Of a DNA stretch of 64,000 nt, positions 63,968-64,000 are shown one piece after another. Under the pieces are notes generated by a model. It ran no database searches, was not told the origin of the DNA, and saw nothing but the letters and a program-made list of their open reading frames with translations. The position numbers and the translations under genes are program-made. This DNA is from Tsukamurella sp. 1534. GTDB taxonomy: Bacteria; Actinomycetota; Actinomycetes; Mycobacteriales; Mycobacteriaceae. The DNA is taken from assembly GCF_000312385.1 (NCBI RefSeq), contig NZ_HE997626.1, positions 1,129,571-1,193,570 on the forward strand. Reading direction: 5' to 3'. Positions within the stretch are counted from its first letter, which is position 1. Each line of letters opens with the position of its first letter.

Positions 63968-64000
63968 ATGAAGGTGGTCCTGTTCTGCGGCGGCTACGGA
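63968..64000 (+). CDS. Start of a sugar nucleotidyltransferase gene (partial)
   Basis: Only eleven codons are in the window: MKVVLFCGGYG. The strand-loop with CGGYG is the start of the NTP-binding motif of glucose-1-phosphate cytidylyl- or thymidylyl-type enzymes. GAGGAGG, which overlaps the methyltransferase stop codon, is its ribosome site, so the two are one operon. It would supply the nucleotide sugar for the methyltransferase; the exact nucleotide cannot be told. Confidence 0.6.
   Translation, partial: MKVVLFCGGYG

Overview
The window reads as chromosomal DNA of a high-GC actinobacterium of the order Mycobacteriales. Lineage markers seen in the sequence are a 6C-type small RNA, a DUF222/13E12-type HNH protein, DUF6474 and DUF5313 proteins, a lipoprotein L,D-transpeptidase resembling mycobacterial LdtMt2, a SulP-carbonic anhydrase fusion of the Rv3273 type, and separate GabD1- and GabD2-type succinate-semialdehyde dehydrogenases. 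A Tsukamurella- or Gordonia-like genus is my best guess, but that is inference. Coding density is high, most genes overlap or nearly touch, GTG starts are common, and several starts lie 6-9 bases after a TANNNT hexamer, as expected for leaderless transcripts. I saw no tRNA, rRNA, CRISPR array, insertion sequence or prophage.

Left part (1-21 kb): a partial proline/alanine-rich membrane protein, a RecB-like nuclease, a DUF6474 protein, a secreted SGNH hydrolase, gabD2, rraA, an S4 protein, hydrolases and a DUF937 protein; then the glutamate synthase operon gltB-gltD with a recognisable promoter; a FetB-like permease; an HNH protein; and a GbsR/MarR regulator with a cupin, divergent from a two-gene ABC exporter with a candidate operator between them.

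Middle part (21-48 kb): a divergent MurI-like racemase beside an AT-richer stretch with a perfect hairpin; an orphan OmpR-type regulator preceded by a direct repeat; a SulP-carbonic anhydrase fusion; a histidine kinase/response regulator pair; a CtaG-like protein; an ArsR/MFS divergent pair with two matching operators; an L,D-transpeptidase; a TetR-GNAT-bluB operon with overlapping reading frames; the 6C RNA; a copper-type P-ATPase; membrane proteins; and a second copper/cytochrome-oxidase group (a Met/His-rich membrane protein, an exported protein and a CopD-CtaG fusion).

Right part (48-64 kb): regulators and oxidoreductases, chiefly a TetR gene divergent from an SDR-patatin-Baeyer-Villiger monooxygenase operon that could carry an alcohol through ketone and ester to acid plus alcohol; a frameshifted remnant of a small exported protein; a PucR regulator divergent from gabT-gabD1 (GABA to succinate); and the start of a surface-polysaccharide region (polyprenyl glycosylphosphotransferase, sugar C-methyltransferase-like protein, nucleotidyltransferase). 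Across the whole window the octamer GACGGTGC and its complement recur far more often than composition predicts, on both strands, in genes and between them. This is the most unusual global signal I found.
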